Assembly (NCBI RefSeq): GCF_023715445.1
Contig: NZ_JAMBOD010000005.1
Location: forward strand, 212,980 to 276,979
Reading direction: 5' to 3'
DNA length: 64,000 bases
Source of the DNA: Fictibacillus nanhaiensis
GTDB taxonomy: Bacteria > Bacillota > Bacilli > Bacillales > Fictibacillaceae
The notes beneath the pieces are model-generated. The model worked only from the letters and a program-made list of their open reading frames with translations, made no database searches and was not told where the DNA came from. Positions 30,444 through 38,145 of the stretch are shown here, in pieces (the stretch's first letter is position 1; each line of letters begins with the position of its first letter). Made by a program: the position numbers and the translations under genes.

Positions 30444-30692
30444 ATGATTTATAAAAGTATAAAAAAGAGTAGTAGGTACTTGAATGAGAGAATTGAAGAA
30501 ACTGGTTGGTTCTTGCCGTCGCTCGACGTGTTAGTATTTGATAAGATCAAATCGGAAGAAAAAGTGCGGAAGACATTTTCGCTGAATAAAGGGGTAGGGA
30601 AGGCACTGGATGCATTTGCTGCGGGTCATAAATTAAATAAACAGGATATTATTGAGCTTGCACTTTGGGATTTATTTAGAAAATACAATTAA
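30444..30692 (+). CDS. Ribbon-helix-helix-like small protein, 82 aa
   Basis: The C-terminal part, FSLNKGVGKALDAFAAGHKL followed by NKQDIIELALWDLFRKY, has the strand-helix-helix pattern of Arc/CopG DNA-binding proteins, often plasmid- or island-borne. The N-terminal 40 residues are charged and unassigned. A GTG two codons earlier is an alternative start; the ribosome site is weak. It precedes the secreted-peptide/ABC cluster and might regulate it, but nothing shows this directly. Confidence 0.55.
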   Translation: MIYKSIKKSSRYLNERIEETGWFLPSLDVLVFDKIKSEEKVRKTFSLNKGVGKALDAFAAGHKLNKQDIIELALWDLFRKYN

Positions 30693-30812
30693 AGCCAATA
30701 AACCCATAGAACAATATAAAACATCTAAGTTGGGAAAATAGACCTCTTCCACTATGTTTCATTTATACTAAATTCAGTCAATTTTCCCGATAAAAGATTT
30801 GTAAAAAATGGT

Positions 30813-30847
30813 TATAATTTACTTTGTATCATGTAAAAAGTTTACAT
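30813..30847 (+). promoter_or_regulatory. -10 box and palindromic operator before the secreted-peptide gene
   Basis: TATAAT at 30813-30818, then a perfect 7-bp inverted repeat ATGTAAA-AAG-TTTACAT at 30831-30847, placed just after the expected start of transcription. No convincing -35 box. Confidence 0.45.
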
Positions 30848-30876
30848 ATACGATTAATATATTAGGAGGTTTACAA

Positions 30877-31272
30877 ATGAAGAAAAAGAAGCTAGCACTA
30901 TTAACAGGGGTTTTGGCATTAGCAACATCAGCTAGTGTGTATGCAGGTACGTCTTATACTAGCTATAGTACTACAGTTGGTGACACTAATGGTAGTGGTT
31001 ACACAGGTTATGATCAGACCAAATCAACAAGTGGAGCAAATGGATACATAAAATCTACATCTGTAGGTGGAGACTATGTTGTTGATGTTAGAATGCTAGA
31101 TGCACAAGGAAATGGTGGAGATTGGGACCGTAATATAGATGATGGTACTAACTCAGCTCTGGATGGACATGTAAATCACATAAAAGATGATAAAATGAGA
31201 TTGCAATTTTCAAACGATTGGAACACACCTGTAGATGTTCAGGTAACTGGCTCCTGGAAAAGTGACAACTAA
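30877..31272 (+). CDS. Small secreted protein, candidate bacteriocin
   Basis: 131 residues. AGGAGG is 7 bases before the ATG. Sec signal peptide MKKKKLALLTGVLALATSAS with cleavage at VYA, leaving about 108 residues rich in Gly, Ser, Thr, Asp and aromatic residues, no Cys, ending DVQVTGSWKSDN. The composition suggests a small beta-sheet protein. It is followed by two permeases and an ATPase; the layout recalls lactococcin 972-type clusters (Sec-exported protein plus ABC genes), but the sequence is not convincingly of that family. Function inferred only from context. Confidence 0.65.
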   Translation: MKKKKLALLTGVLALATSASVYAGTSYTSYSTTVGDTNGSGYTGYDQTKSTSGANGYIKSTSVGGDYVVDVRMLDAQGNGGDWDRNIDDGTNSALDGHVNHIKDDKMRLQFSNDWNTPVDVQVTGSWKSDN

Positions 31273-31285
31273 TTCTATATTATAA

Positions 31286-31340
31286 TAGAGTACCTTAGAC
31301 ATTAAAGTTAATAGTGTTCTAAGGTGCTCTATATCTTTTA
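31286..31340 (+). terminator. Terminator or attenuator between the secreted protein and ABC genes
   Basis: Arms TAGAGTACCTTAGA and TCTAAGGTGCTCTA (one G-U) with an 18-nt loop, then TATCTTTT. Partial read-through would give much more secreted protein than transporter. Confidence 0.7.
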
Positions 31341-31353
31341 AGGAGTGTAGAAC

Positions 31354-32118
31354 ATGCATAATTTAATTTCAACAGAAATAAAAAAATTAAAGTACCCGTA
31401 CATAATCAGTGTAATAATCGCTATCTTATATTCTTGTTTGATGATTATCCCTGTAACTTCTGGCTATAGCTATAACTACAATGTTGAAATATGGGAAGAA
31501 TCCGTAGGGCTATTTGTAGTTATTTTTCCATTGTTCGCTGTAATTCCCACTATCTGGCTAATGTACTTTGAAAGAAAGAATGGATTTATAATGTACACTC
31601 AGACAAGAGTATCACAAAAGAAATACATTCTAACTAAATGGTTGGTTTCTTCAATCGGTGGCGCTTTAATCGTTTTCTTAGTGTCTTTCGTTGGATTAGT
31701 TATAAGTTTGTTTTTTTTACCTGAGGTTCAAAAAGCTGGGGATGATTATGCAATTAAAGCTTTCGGGGGATACTACCTTGTAAATCATCCTTTTTTGTAT
31801 GGTCTTATTTTAAGTTTTTGGAGAATGGTACTAGGATTTTTAGTAGCTACCTTTGGATTTTCTCTTTCTTTATTTGTAAATAACATTTTTATCGTCTTAA
31901 CAGGACCATTTGTTTACTCTATGCTAGAAAGCTTTATTCTTGCTATTTCTGGTGTGCCGTATTATAGGTTATCGACGTCTTTTGCCCCCCATACTCTATC
32001 ACAAACAGTAATTACTGTTCCCCGACTACTAGTTGGTCCAACGTTATTACTAGTGGTTACTTGTGGTGTGGTTTTCTACTTCATGTTTATAAAAAAAATA
32101 TCCATCTATGAGAAATGA
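31354..32118 (+). CDS. ABC-2-like permease, 254 aa
   Basis: Six hydrophobic segments, with the first near the N-terminus after MHNLISTEIKKLKYPYI and a cytoplasmic loop with ERKNGFIMYTQTRVSQKKYI typical of LanE/LanG or BcrB-type permeases. Ribosome site AAGGAGTG. Second gene of the cluster; the ATPase is encoded two genes downstream. Likely part of an immunity or export pump for the secreted protein. Confidence 0.75.
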   Translation: MHNLISTEIKKLKYPYIISVIIAILYSCLMIIPVTSGYSYNYNVEIWEESVGLFVVIFPLFAVIPTIWLMYFERKNGFIMYTQTRVSQKKYILTKWLVSSIGGALIVFLVSFVGLVISLFFLPEVQKAGDDYAIKAFGGYYLVNHPFLYGLILSFWRMVLGFLVATFGFSLSLFVNNIFIVLTGPFVYSMLESFILAISGVPYYRLSTSFAPHTLSQTVITVPRLLVGPTLLLVVTCGVVFYFMFIKKISIYEK

Positions 32119-32140
32119 TTAAAAGGAGTAATCCACTGCT

Positions 32141-33697
32141 ATGATAGCAAGTTTAATAAAAAAGAATGTAGACAGATTCACATCGAGAAATGTATGGTTT
32201 GTATGTTTAGTCTTTTCTCTTTACTCCATACATCTAAAAGGTGAAGCAGCTAGTAAAAATATCTCTTATTGGGAGTATTTTATTCTTTCATTAACAGATC
32301 ATTATTACATTTTATATTTTATGATACTTAGCTTTCTCTTTTTGATTTTTAATATCTTCAGACAAAATGAAGAAACAGTGTGGATTAGATCGGGTACATA
32401 TTTCAAATACTTTATCTCGAATATCATTTCTTTATTGGTTATTTCAACCATATTTGTATTCTTTCATGTTTTGATCACCTCAATATTTGGATTTGGCCTT
32501 AGTCTGGAAAATACATATACTGATATCTCTATGGATGAAAGGTTTACCATAAAGTTATTTGTCCCTTACTTTTCTAATCCATTTTTTGCGAGTGTAAGTA
32601 TCATTCTTTATATGATTTCAGGCTTTACGTTTTTAGGAGTAATTTTTCTTTTTTTTAAACAATTTTTTAATGAAATTCTTGTTATTGTATCTCTAGTATT
32701 TTTATACATATTAATGTTATTAAGCATACGCTCTGATCTAGACTTAACTTATCCGTATATCTTTTTTAATGATTATATAATCTTACATCATGCTTTTGTA
32801 GTGTTAGAGAGTCAACACTACAGATTATTTATAGTGGAGCTGTTAGCCATATCCATTATTTTAATAGTAATTAAAAAATATTGGAGCAGAAAAATCTACT
32901 TGCATCTTAAGAAGCCAGCTTTGAACTTCTTCGACAAATGGACTTTAAGTGTATTACTTTCTAGAAAAAATTTAATATTTATTATTTCTCTATCTCTTTT
33001 TACAGTTCTGACAACTGTTTTAAGAAGCAATAATATTACAACTTTTTTTGATTTGCTATTTTTTCAGTTTTCTGGACATGGTACCGGTTATTTTTATTAT
33101 TTAGATTTTCTTCGTATGATAGTATATAATGGCGTTCCGCTTTACTTTTTATGTTACTTTTTGGAGAAAGAAAGTACAGAGAGAAGTTCCTTAATACTAA
33201 TACGAATAAGACATAAGACGTTCTGGTTAATGTCTTTAATACGATCTGCTTTAATATTTATTTCTATATATGTAATAACCACTATTGTTGTAACCTTGAG
33301 TATTTCTCTTATCTCTGGTCTATCATTTGATGGTTATGATTATGTTTTAAAAGATTTGAAGATTGGTAACGTAAACCCACTCTTGTCAGTATTTATCATG
33401 TTGAGTACAAAGATATTAGAATTGTTCGTTTGCTTCCTTTGTATATTTCTTTTGTACTGCTATACCAAAACAATTACTTTTGGTTTCTTAGCTATTGGCT
33501 TTACCTATGTCTTATGTATTTTTAATACACCAATAGTAAAATATCTTCCCTTCGGCATGTCATCTTTGACTAGGATACAGGAATTTATAGGAAAGTCTGG
33601 TGTACCTTATTTAATTTCTATAACTGTGTTACTTACTTCGTGTTTAGTAATATACACAATAATAAGAAATGGTGCTTTTCAAAGAATCTATAAATAA
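32141..33697 (+). CDS. Large multi-pass membrane protein, 518 aa
   Basis: About twelve hydrophobic segments, rich in Phe, Ile, Leu and Tyr, with few charged loops (ERSSLILIRIRHKTFWLMSL is one). The length is twice that of a usual ABC-2 permease, and the two halves look alike in layout, suggesting an internal duplication or fusion. Ribosome site AAAAGGAGT. Encoded between a smaller permease and the ATPase, so taken as the second transport subunit. No named family recognised. Confidence 0.7.
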   Translation: MIASLIKKNVDRFTSRNVWFVCLVFSLYSIHLKGEAASKNISYWEYFILSLTDHYYILYFMILSFLFLIFNIFRQNEETVWIRSGTYFKYFISNIISLLVISTIFVFFHVLITSIFGFGLSLENTYTDISMDERFTIKLFVPYFSNPFFASVSIILYMISGFTFLGVIFLFFKQFFNEILVIVSLVFLYILMLLSIRSDLDLTYPYIFFNDYIILHHAFVVLESQHYRLFIVELLAISIILIVIKKYWSRKIYLHLKKPALNFFDKWTLSVLLSRKNLIFIISLSLFTVLTTVLRSNNITTFFDLLFFQFSGHGTGYFYYLDFLRMIVYNGVPLYFLCYFLEKESTERSSLILIRIRHKTFWLMSLIRSALIFISIYVITTIVVTLSISLISGLSFDGYDYVLKDLKIGNVNPLLSVFIMLSTKILELFVCFLCIFLLYCYTKTITFGFLAIGFTYVLCIFNTPIVKYLPFGMSSLTRIQEFIGKSGVPYLISITVLLTSCLVIYTIIRNGAFQRIYK

Positions 33698-33709
33698 AGG
33701 GTGATTACA

Positions 33710-34381
33710 TTGGAATACATTATTGAAATGAGAAATGTCAGTAAGTCTTTTAAAGGAATAAACTTATTGCAGAATATTGATTTAAGTATTAAGAAAGGTC
33801 AAACAATCGGTATTGTAGGATCTAATGGTAGTGGTAAGTCTGTTTTGTTCAAACTAATTGCAGGATTTATTAACGCTGACAAAGGAGAAATATTCGTTCG
33901 TGGAAAAAAAATCGGTAAGGATATAGATTTTCCTAGCAATACTGGAGCCTTAATAAATGATCCAGGTTATATAAGTATTTATAGTGCATTCAAAAATCTG
34001 CAATTTTTAGCAAAAATAAATAACGTTATTGATGACTCAAAAATAAGAGAAACCCTTGAATTAGTTGGATTAGATCCGGATAATAAAACAAGAGTTAAAC
34101 ATTTTTCAATGGGAATGAAGAAAAAGTTAGGTATTGCTCAAGCAATTATGGAAAATCAAGATATTATTATATTAGATGAGCCATTCAATGCATTAGACAT
34201 TAAATCATACAGAGAAATAAAGGATATTATCATGTCCCTACAACAAAAAGGGCACACGATTCTGTTAACTAGCCACAACCAAGCTGATATTGAGGAATTA
34301 TGTGATGAAACTTATATAATTTTAGATAATAAGCTTGAGAAGTTGACCGAAAATATAAAGAAAGAATACCTACAATATTAA
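33710..34381 (+). CDS. ABC transporter ATP-binding protein
   Basis: 223 residues from TTG 33710, which has AAAGGGTG upstream; a GTG at 33701 would add three residues. Walker A GSNGSGKS, signature FSMGMKKKLGIAQAIM, Walker B IIILDEPFNALD, H-loop LLTSHNQ. No peptidase domain, so it does not process a double-Gly leader; this fits a Sec-exported partner protein and an immunity-type pump. Last gene of the cluster. Confidence 0.92.
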   Translation: MEYIIEMRNVSKSFKGINLLQNIDLSIKKGQTIGIVGSNGSGKSVLFKLIAGFINADKGEIFVRGKKIGKDIDFPSNTGALINDPGYISIYSAFKNLQFLAKINNVIDDSKIRETLELVGLDPDNKTRVKHFSMGMKKKLGIAQAIMENQDIIILDEPFNALDIKSYREIKDIIMSLQQKGHTILLTSHNQADIEELCDETYIILDNKLEKLTENIKKEYLQY

Positions 34382-34541
34382 AATATTGGTTTAGAGTATC
34401 GCTGTCTTTTGTACGAATTTCATGCTCAACCTGTAGAGTAATACCAAGACATTATTAGAGTTGGATTGTGGAACTTTTCGTTTCAAATACCTTTTCTATA
34501 TATTTCCTGTTTACTTATGGTAAGCGTTTTTTTAAATATAG

Positions 34542-34724
34542 GGAGGATGGGCAGCAGCAGTCGTGGCTGCCACGGTATCTGGCGTGGCAGGAACTGATAC
34601 CAAATGGGGGATTGTCAACGAACTGATCGCATTAAAAATCAACGAAATACAGAGAAAACGGAAGATCCACCTTTTTCATGATGAGGTGTATTTTTACGTT
34701 ATTTCCCGACCTGAAAAACCCTGA
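34542..34724 (+). pseudogene. Gene relic, about 60 codons
   Basis: Open frame without a start codon (GWAAAVVAATVSGVAGTDTK, then GIVNELIALKINEIQRKRK and a tail ending YVISRPEKP). An Ala/Val/Gly-rich stretch followed by a basic helix resembles the end of a small hydrophobic peptide gene. Parent not recognised. The rest of 34382-34836 shows nothing else apart from a terminator. Confidence 0.3.
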
Positions 34725-34757
34725 ATTTGACCTAAAACGGCTAAATTCAGGGTTTTG
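34715..34757 (+). terminator. Strong hairpin terminator
   Basis: Arms AAAACCCTGAATTT and AAATTCAGGGTTTT, 14-nt loop, then GGTTTTTGG. Overlaps the end of the preceding relic. Confidence 0.75.
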
Positions 34758-34836
34758 GTTTTTGGATGGGTTCCTAAAAGGTTCATTATGTTAACTAGTT
34801 AGGTGTTTTTTAATTTAAGATAAAATTTTATTTAGA

Positions 34837-34862
34837 AACGTTGCCATGCAGCGTTTTTTTAT
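34837..34862 (+). terminator. Short hairpin with T-run before the sigma operon
   Basis: Arms AACGTTGC and GCAGCGTT (one G-U), 3-nt loop, then TTTTT. It isolates the sigma operon from upstream transcription. Confidence 0.6.
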
Positions 34863-34903
34863 TTGTGCCTCATTAATCTAAAATTAAATGGTATTATAAA
34901 AAC

Positions 34904-34917
34904 AGAACATATGTTTG
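34904..34917. promoter_or_regulatory. LexA-box-like palindrome
   Basis: AGAACATATGTTTG matches the Bacillus SOS box CGAACRNRYGTTYG at 13 of 14 positions. It lies just after a TATTAT -10-like box (34892-34897), where a repressor would block initiation of the sigma operon. Confidence 0.55.
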
Positions 34918-34978
34918 TGTTTTGGTTGTTATTTTTAGGTTTATTCCCCTTTTTAAAAAGTAAGGAGTGAGGAATCTA

Positions 34979-35596
34979 GTGAATGAATACATCTATCCCT
35001 ACGAAAACACACACCCTCTTTTAAAAGCAAAGTTTGAATCATTTATTCGTGAAAATCAACAACCATTATCAAACCCCATTATTAACAGTTTTTTAAGTAA
35101 TGAAGAACATTACATTCTCTTTGTTAATGCTGTTTGTTTTTCTTCCAAAGAAAACAATTTTCTCTTAGATCAAGCTTTTTCAAAATTTCTTACAGAAATA
35201 AGATTTATTAATTATATCTCTAAGACCCTAAAATATTTTGCTTCAAACTACAGAAATAGATTAAAAATGGAGAATCAACGTGTGCAACTTTTATTAGATC
35301 AACCAATTAAAGGTGACTCCGAAAATACTTTTTTAGAAATGAGATGTGTTAGTGATGAAAATGTTTATGGAAGTTTTATGAACAGAAGAAATAAGTTGTT
35401 TGATCATATCGAAAATCCCAGTCTGTACAACGGATTCAAACAATTGACTGAAAAACAGATGCTTATTTTAGAATTGTATTTTTTCAACGGCTCAACACAT
35501 AAAGAGATTGCCACCGTGTTAGGAGTGACCCAGCAAGCTGTTTCAAAAAGTTATAAAAAGGCATTAGAAAAACTCAAAAACTGTTATAAGGAGTGA
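34979..35596 (+). CDS. Sigma-70-like factor lacking a full region 2 (SigO/YvrI-like)
   Basis: 205 residues from GTG 34979 (GAGG six bases upstream; another GTG at 34967 is possible). The C-terminus is a clear sigma region 4: LTEKQMLILELYFFNGSTHK, then EIATVLGVTQQAVSKSYKKA, for -35 recognition. The N-terminal 130 residues have no standard core-binding region 2. In B. subtilis, SigO (YvrI) has this build and needs a small partner, RsoA; genes for a YvrJ-like and an RsoA-like protein follow here. Assignment rests on this gene order and the domain. Confidence 0.8.
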   Translation: MNEYIYPYENTHPLLKAKFESFIRENQQPLSNPIINSFLSNEEHYILFVNAVCFSSKENNFLLDQAFSKFLTEIRFINYISKTLKYFASNYRNRLKMENQRVQLLLDQPIKGDSENTFLEMRCVSDENVYGSFMNRRNKLFDHIENPSLYNGFKQLTEKQMLILELYFFNGSTHKEIATVLGVTQQAVSKSYKKALEKLKNCYKE

Positions 35597-35601
35597 GTAC
35601 A

Positions 35602-35739
35602 GTGAATGAAGAAATCTGGATTAGTTTGATTGGAAGCTTGGGTTTTCCTATCGCTGTAACGGTTTATTTGTTAATTCGTATGGAAAAAAACATCAGACAT
35701 TTAGAACAGATTGTTGATGACCTAATAGAAAAAATATAA
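35602..35739 (+). CDS. YvrJ-family small membrane protein, 45 aa
   Basis: GTG start with AAGGAGTG upstream, five bases after the sigma gene stop. Product: short polar N-terminus, one hydrophobic segment (WISLIGSLGFPIAVTVYLLI), then a charged helix (RMEKNIRHLEQIVDDLIEK). Length and pattern match YvrJ, which in B. subtilis is encoded with sigO and rsoA and is under their control. Function unknown. Confidence 0.75.
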   Translation: MNEEIWISLIGSLGFPIAVTVYLLIRMEKNIRHLEQIVDDLIEKI

Positions 35740-35753
35740 ATAGAGGTGTTGTA

Positions 35754-35981
35754 ATGGGATGTTTATACAATCTTGTAAAGGAAGCAAAATCGAATAAAGA
35801 AGCAAACGGAAAAATCATCAAACAATTCGATGCGAAAATAAAAAAATCAAGCAAGATGCTTGCTCCTAAAGATCGAGAAGACTTAGAGCAGGAAATGAAG
35901 ATTCAAATAATAAAAATTGTTGATAGATTCGAGGAGTTTCAAACACCTGGTTTTTGGGAGTTTATGAAAAAAGTTAAATAA
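35754..35981 (+). CDS. RsoA-like sigma partner (region 2-like), 75 aa
   Basis: Short helical, Lys/Glu-rich protein: FDAKIKKSSKMLAPKDREDL followed by EQEMKIQIIKIVDRFEEF resembles a sigma region 2 N-terminal helix pair, as in RsoA, the 79-residue co-sigma factor of B. subtilis that supplies -10 recognition and core binding to SigO. Ribosome site AGAGGTG. Third gene of the operon with a terminator overlapping its stop. Assignment combines size, composition and gene order. Confidence 0.7.
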   Translation: MGCLYNLVKEAKSNKEANGKIIKQFDAKIKKSSKMLAPKDREDLEQEMKIQIIKIVDRFEEFQTPGFWEFMKKVK

Positions 35982-36015
35982 AGGGTTGTTAATTCATGAT
36001 TATCAGCCCTTTTTA
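35981..36015 (+). terminator. Terminator of the sigma operon
   Basis: Arms AAGGGTTG and CAGCCCTT (one G-U), 15-nt loop, then TTTTAC. Confidence 0.75.
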
Positions 36016-36049
36016 CTTGTATAAATAAAACGGGGAGAAGGGATTTGTA

Positions 36050-36271
36050 TTGGCTGTTCCACATGTTATATACGAATGCATTTTAAAAGCTAGATGTTTT
36101 CAATTATATTACGCCAGCTGTATTAATGAAAATTGTTCTATTGAGGAGAGAAAACTGTTTCAGGAACTTGCTTTTCAATCAGGAGAGCAAGTAATACGCA
36201 TTAATGATTTTTGTATAGAAACATATGGGATAAATATTATTCCTTTACAAATTCACAAAAGAATACCTTGA
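36050..36271 (+). CDS. Unknown 73-aa protein with five cysteines
   Basis: TTG start with GAGAAGGGA upstream. Cys at 10, 16, 24, 29 and 55; helical, with no signal peptide or membrane segment. Not recognised. It is the first gene after the split sigma operon and is followed 37 bases later by the 12-cysteine peptide, so both may be in the regulon of the sigma pair. Confidence 0.6.
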   Translation: MAVPHVIYECILKARCFQLYYASCINENCSIEERKLFQELAFQSGEQVIRINDFCIETYGINIIPLQIHKRIP

Positions 36272-36308
36272 AATTCTCTTAATCTACTCTTTTAAGGAGG
36301 TGATATGA

Positions 36309-36527
36309 ATGGCTTGTGGAGCTTGGCAATGTGTAAGTCGAGACTTATATTGTGACTGTAATGGAAATTGTTCTGGAACACGGAGTAGTACACAATGTTG
36401 GACACATCAAAAGCGAAAGTGTGATAGCGTAACGGAATTTAGATACGTTTACGGAACTGCTTGTAATGCAGATACATGTTCACCATGTGGTGATTATAGA
36501 GGAAGCTGCGGTTCTTGTTTCGTCTAA
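36309..36527 (+). CDS. Cysteine-rich peptide, 72 aa, 12 Cys
   Basis: An ideal ribosome site (AAGGAGG, 7-8 bases from ATG). Cys at 3, 8, 15, 17, 21, 30, 38, 52, 57, 60, 67 and 70, including CDC, CSPC and CGSC near the ends, with Trp, Tyr, Gly and Ser around them. No signal peptide or zinc-ribbon spacing that I recognise. It could be a metal-binding, spore-surface or modified peptide precursor; no modifying enzyme gene is adjacent. Next gene starts 18 bases downstream. Confidence 0.75.
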   Translation: MACGAWQCVSRDLYCDCNGNCSGTRSSTQCWTHQKRKCDSVTEFRYVYGTACNADTCSPCGDYRGSCGSCFV

Positions 36528-36545
36528 TTAAAGGAGGTGTAAAAA

Positions 36546-37064
36546 ATGGTAACAAACAATACTTTTGAGACTGGTCTAGGTATTATAACTGTGAACCGGA
36601 CAGTATTTAACAACTTTGATGATGTAAGAAAGATTGCGAATTTTACTGTTAAGATCCCTAAGAAAGTTCCTAATGGTTACAGTCTAAAGCAAATTGAATA
36701 TTATAAGCCAAATACTAGTGCTCCTAAAAAAGCTAAGAATGATATGTTGTTAGCTACCTATAGTGATGGTAAAAATGAATTTGAAGTTCATCAAGGCTAT
36801 TTTGGTGGTGAATATGTCCCTAAAGGACCAAAAGGTACACTTGAAGGTGAAGTTTCAATACAAAATGAAAAAGGTAATTGGACTAAAGGGACAATTAAGT
36901 ATACTGGTGGAGATTCCTTAGAAGATGTAAAACATGCTAAAAAGGAATGGGAAGAGAAATTACTTCAATTGGGATGGCGTAAGGAAGGAATTGGTTATCG
37001 AATTACAACTGAAGCTCTAAATTTAGAGGAATTAACTATCATTAGTGAATCATTAGAAGAATAA
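36546..37064 (+). CDS. DUF4367-like soluble protein, 172 aa
   Basis: Ribosome site AAAGGAGGTG. From about residue 25 it has the beta-rich pattern IPKKVPNGYSLKQIEYYKPN ... ATYSDGKNEFEVHQGYFGG ... KGNWTKGTIKY ... LLQLGWRKEGIGYRI, matching the C-terminal domain of the next gene at roughly half of positions and resembling DUF4367 domains, which occur at the C-terminus of several anti-sigma factors. No signal peptide. Likely the same transcript as the Cys-rich peptide. Confidence 0.65.
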   Translation: MVTNNTFETGLGIITVNRTVFNNFDDVRKIANFTVKIPKKVPNGYSLKQIEYYKPNTSAPKKAKNDMLLATYSDGKNEFEVHQGYFGGEYVPKGPKGTLEGEVSIQNEKGNWTKGTIKYTGGDSLEDVKHAKKEWEEKLLQLGWRKEGIGYRITTEALNLEELTIISESLEE

Positions 37065-37193
37065 CTTTTTACTAGGACGTTGAACTTTATTGTTCTTCGT
37101 TCTTTTACTGTATTCAAGAATGTTTCAATGAACATGTGGAAAGATATGTATGTTATAATTTTTTATAAAGATGTAAGAAAGGAGTTCACTAAG

Positions 37194-37946
37194 ATGAAGA
37201 AGTACAGAAGATTAATGGGCTTTAGTATATGTGGCTGCTGTCTTGCGGGTTTATTTCTGTTTTTGACATATGATGATATAAAAAAAGTCAATCAAGCAAA
37301 ATCAGCTACATCTATAGATGCTTCAAAAGAAAATCGCGAATTTATTATATTAGATTCAATTGAAGAACAAGTTCCCTCAGCCATTCAAAATAATAATAAC
37401 TTTAAGAATGACGATAAACCACAAATTATTCCCAGTAATCCTAAATCTCCTATTATTATAGCCAAATTACCTCAAACCAAGAAATCCGACACTGTAATAC
37501 AAACAAAGCGCAAAGAGTATAGGTCCTTTGAAGAAGTAGAAGCTAATTTTAACGTTAAGGCTCCAGGATATAGTCCCACCGGATATAAACTACAAAAAAT
37601 AGAATATTATCGACCTGATACTAAAGCATCTGCTCATGCAAAAAACGATGTTCTTCAATCAACTTACACTAACGGGAAACACGAATTCATTATAATTCAA
37701 GGTTATTTTAGTGGTAGTAACGTTCCTGTAGCACCAAAGGGAATTCCAAGTGGCTCCACTAAAGTTCAAGATATTAAAGCTAATTGGGTTAAAGGTACTG
37801 TTGTTTATGAACGTGAGTCTTCAGAGAGAAGCTGGGATGATAGTCTTCTGCAATTAGGATGGAATGAAAACAATATTGGATATAGAATTCAAGCCACTAA
37901 TTTAAACTTAAATGAGCTCACTAGTATTGGGAACAGTTTAAAATAA
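37194..37946 (+). CDS. Membrane-anchored DUF4367-like protein, 250 aa
   Basis: Start at ATG 37194 with AAAGGAG upstream, not the earlier in-frame ATG. One N-terminal membrane helix (LMGFSICGCCLAGLFLFLTY), an extracytoplasmic Lys/Pro/Asn-rich linker of about 80 residues, then a domain paralogous to the preceding soluble protein (YKLQKIEYYRPDTKASAHAK ... NWVKGTVVYE ... LLQLGWNENNIGYRI). A membrane-bound sensor or anti-sigma role for the nearby sigma pair is possible but inferred only from context. Confidence 0.7.
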   Translation: MKKYRRLMGFSICGCCLAGLFLFLTYDDIKKVNQAKSATSIDASKENREFIILDSIEEQVPSAIQNNNNFKNDDKPQIIPSNPKSPIIIAKLPQTKKSDTVIQTKRKEYRSFEEVEANFNVKAPGYSPTGYKLQKIEYYRPDTKASAHAKNDVLQSTYTNGKHEFIIIQGYFSGSNVPVAPKGIPSGSTKVQDIKANWVKGTVVYERESSERSWDDSLLQLGWNENNIGYRIQATNLNLNELTSIGNSLK

Positions 37947-37960
37947 TTTAAAAACAACTA

Positions 37961-37998
37961 AAACCCACTGGTTTCCGGACTATATGGGTTCTTTTCTT
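37961..37998 (+). terminator. Hairpin after the DUF4367 pair
   Basis: Arms AAACCCA and TGGGTT with a long loop, followed by CTTTTCTTTG. Confidence 0.55.
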
Positions 37999-38145
37999 TG
38001 TTCTCCTCAGTGTAATCGTTCGCTCATGAGAGCTGTAAAGGGATGCTTCCGTTTCCCTTCAGCAAACTTTGTGAACTTTTTTGATAGACCCCAAAAAACT
38101 TGCACAAACTTCACGTCCCTTGACACCTCTTTTCGCAAAGATTGA

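Noticed and set aside
30877..31272. Classic lactococcin 972 family bacteriocin
   Set aside because: Gene layout fits, but the mature protein lacks residues I would expect for that family, so only a context-based label is given.
34545..34594. Short frame MGSSSRGCHGIW with an adjacent GGGAGG
   Set aside because: The ribosome site touches the ATG with no spacing and the better protein-like frame is a different one without a start; treated as a relic.
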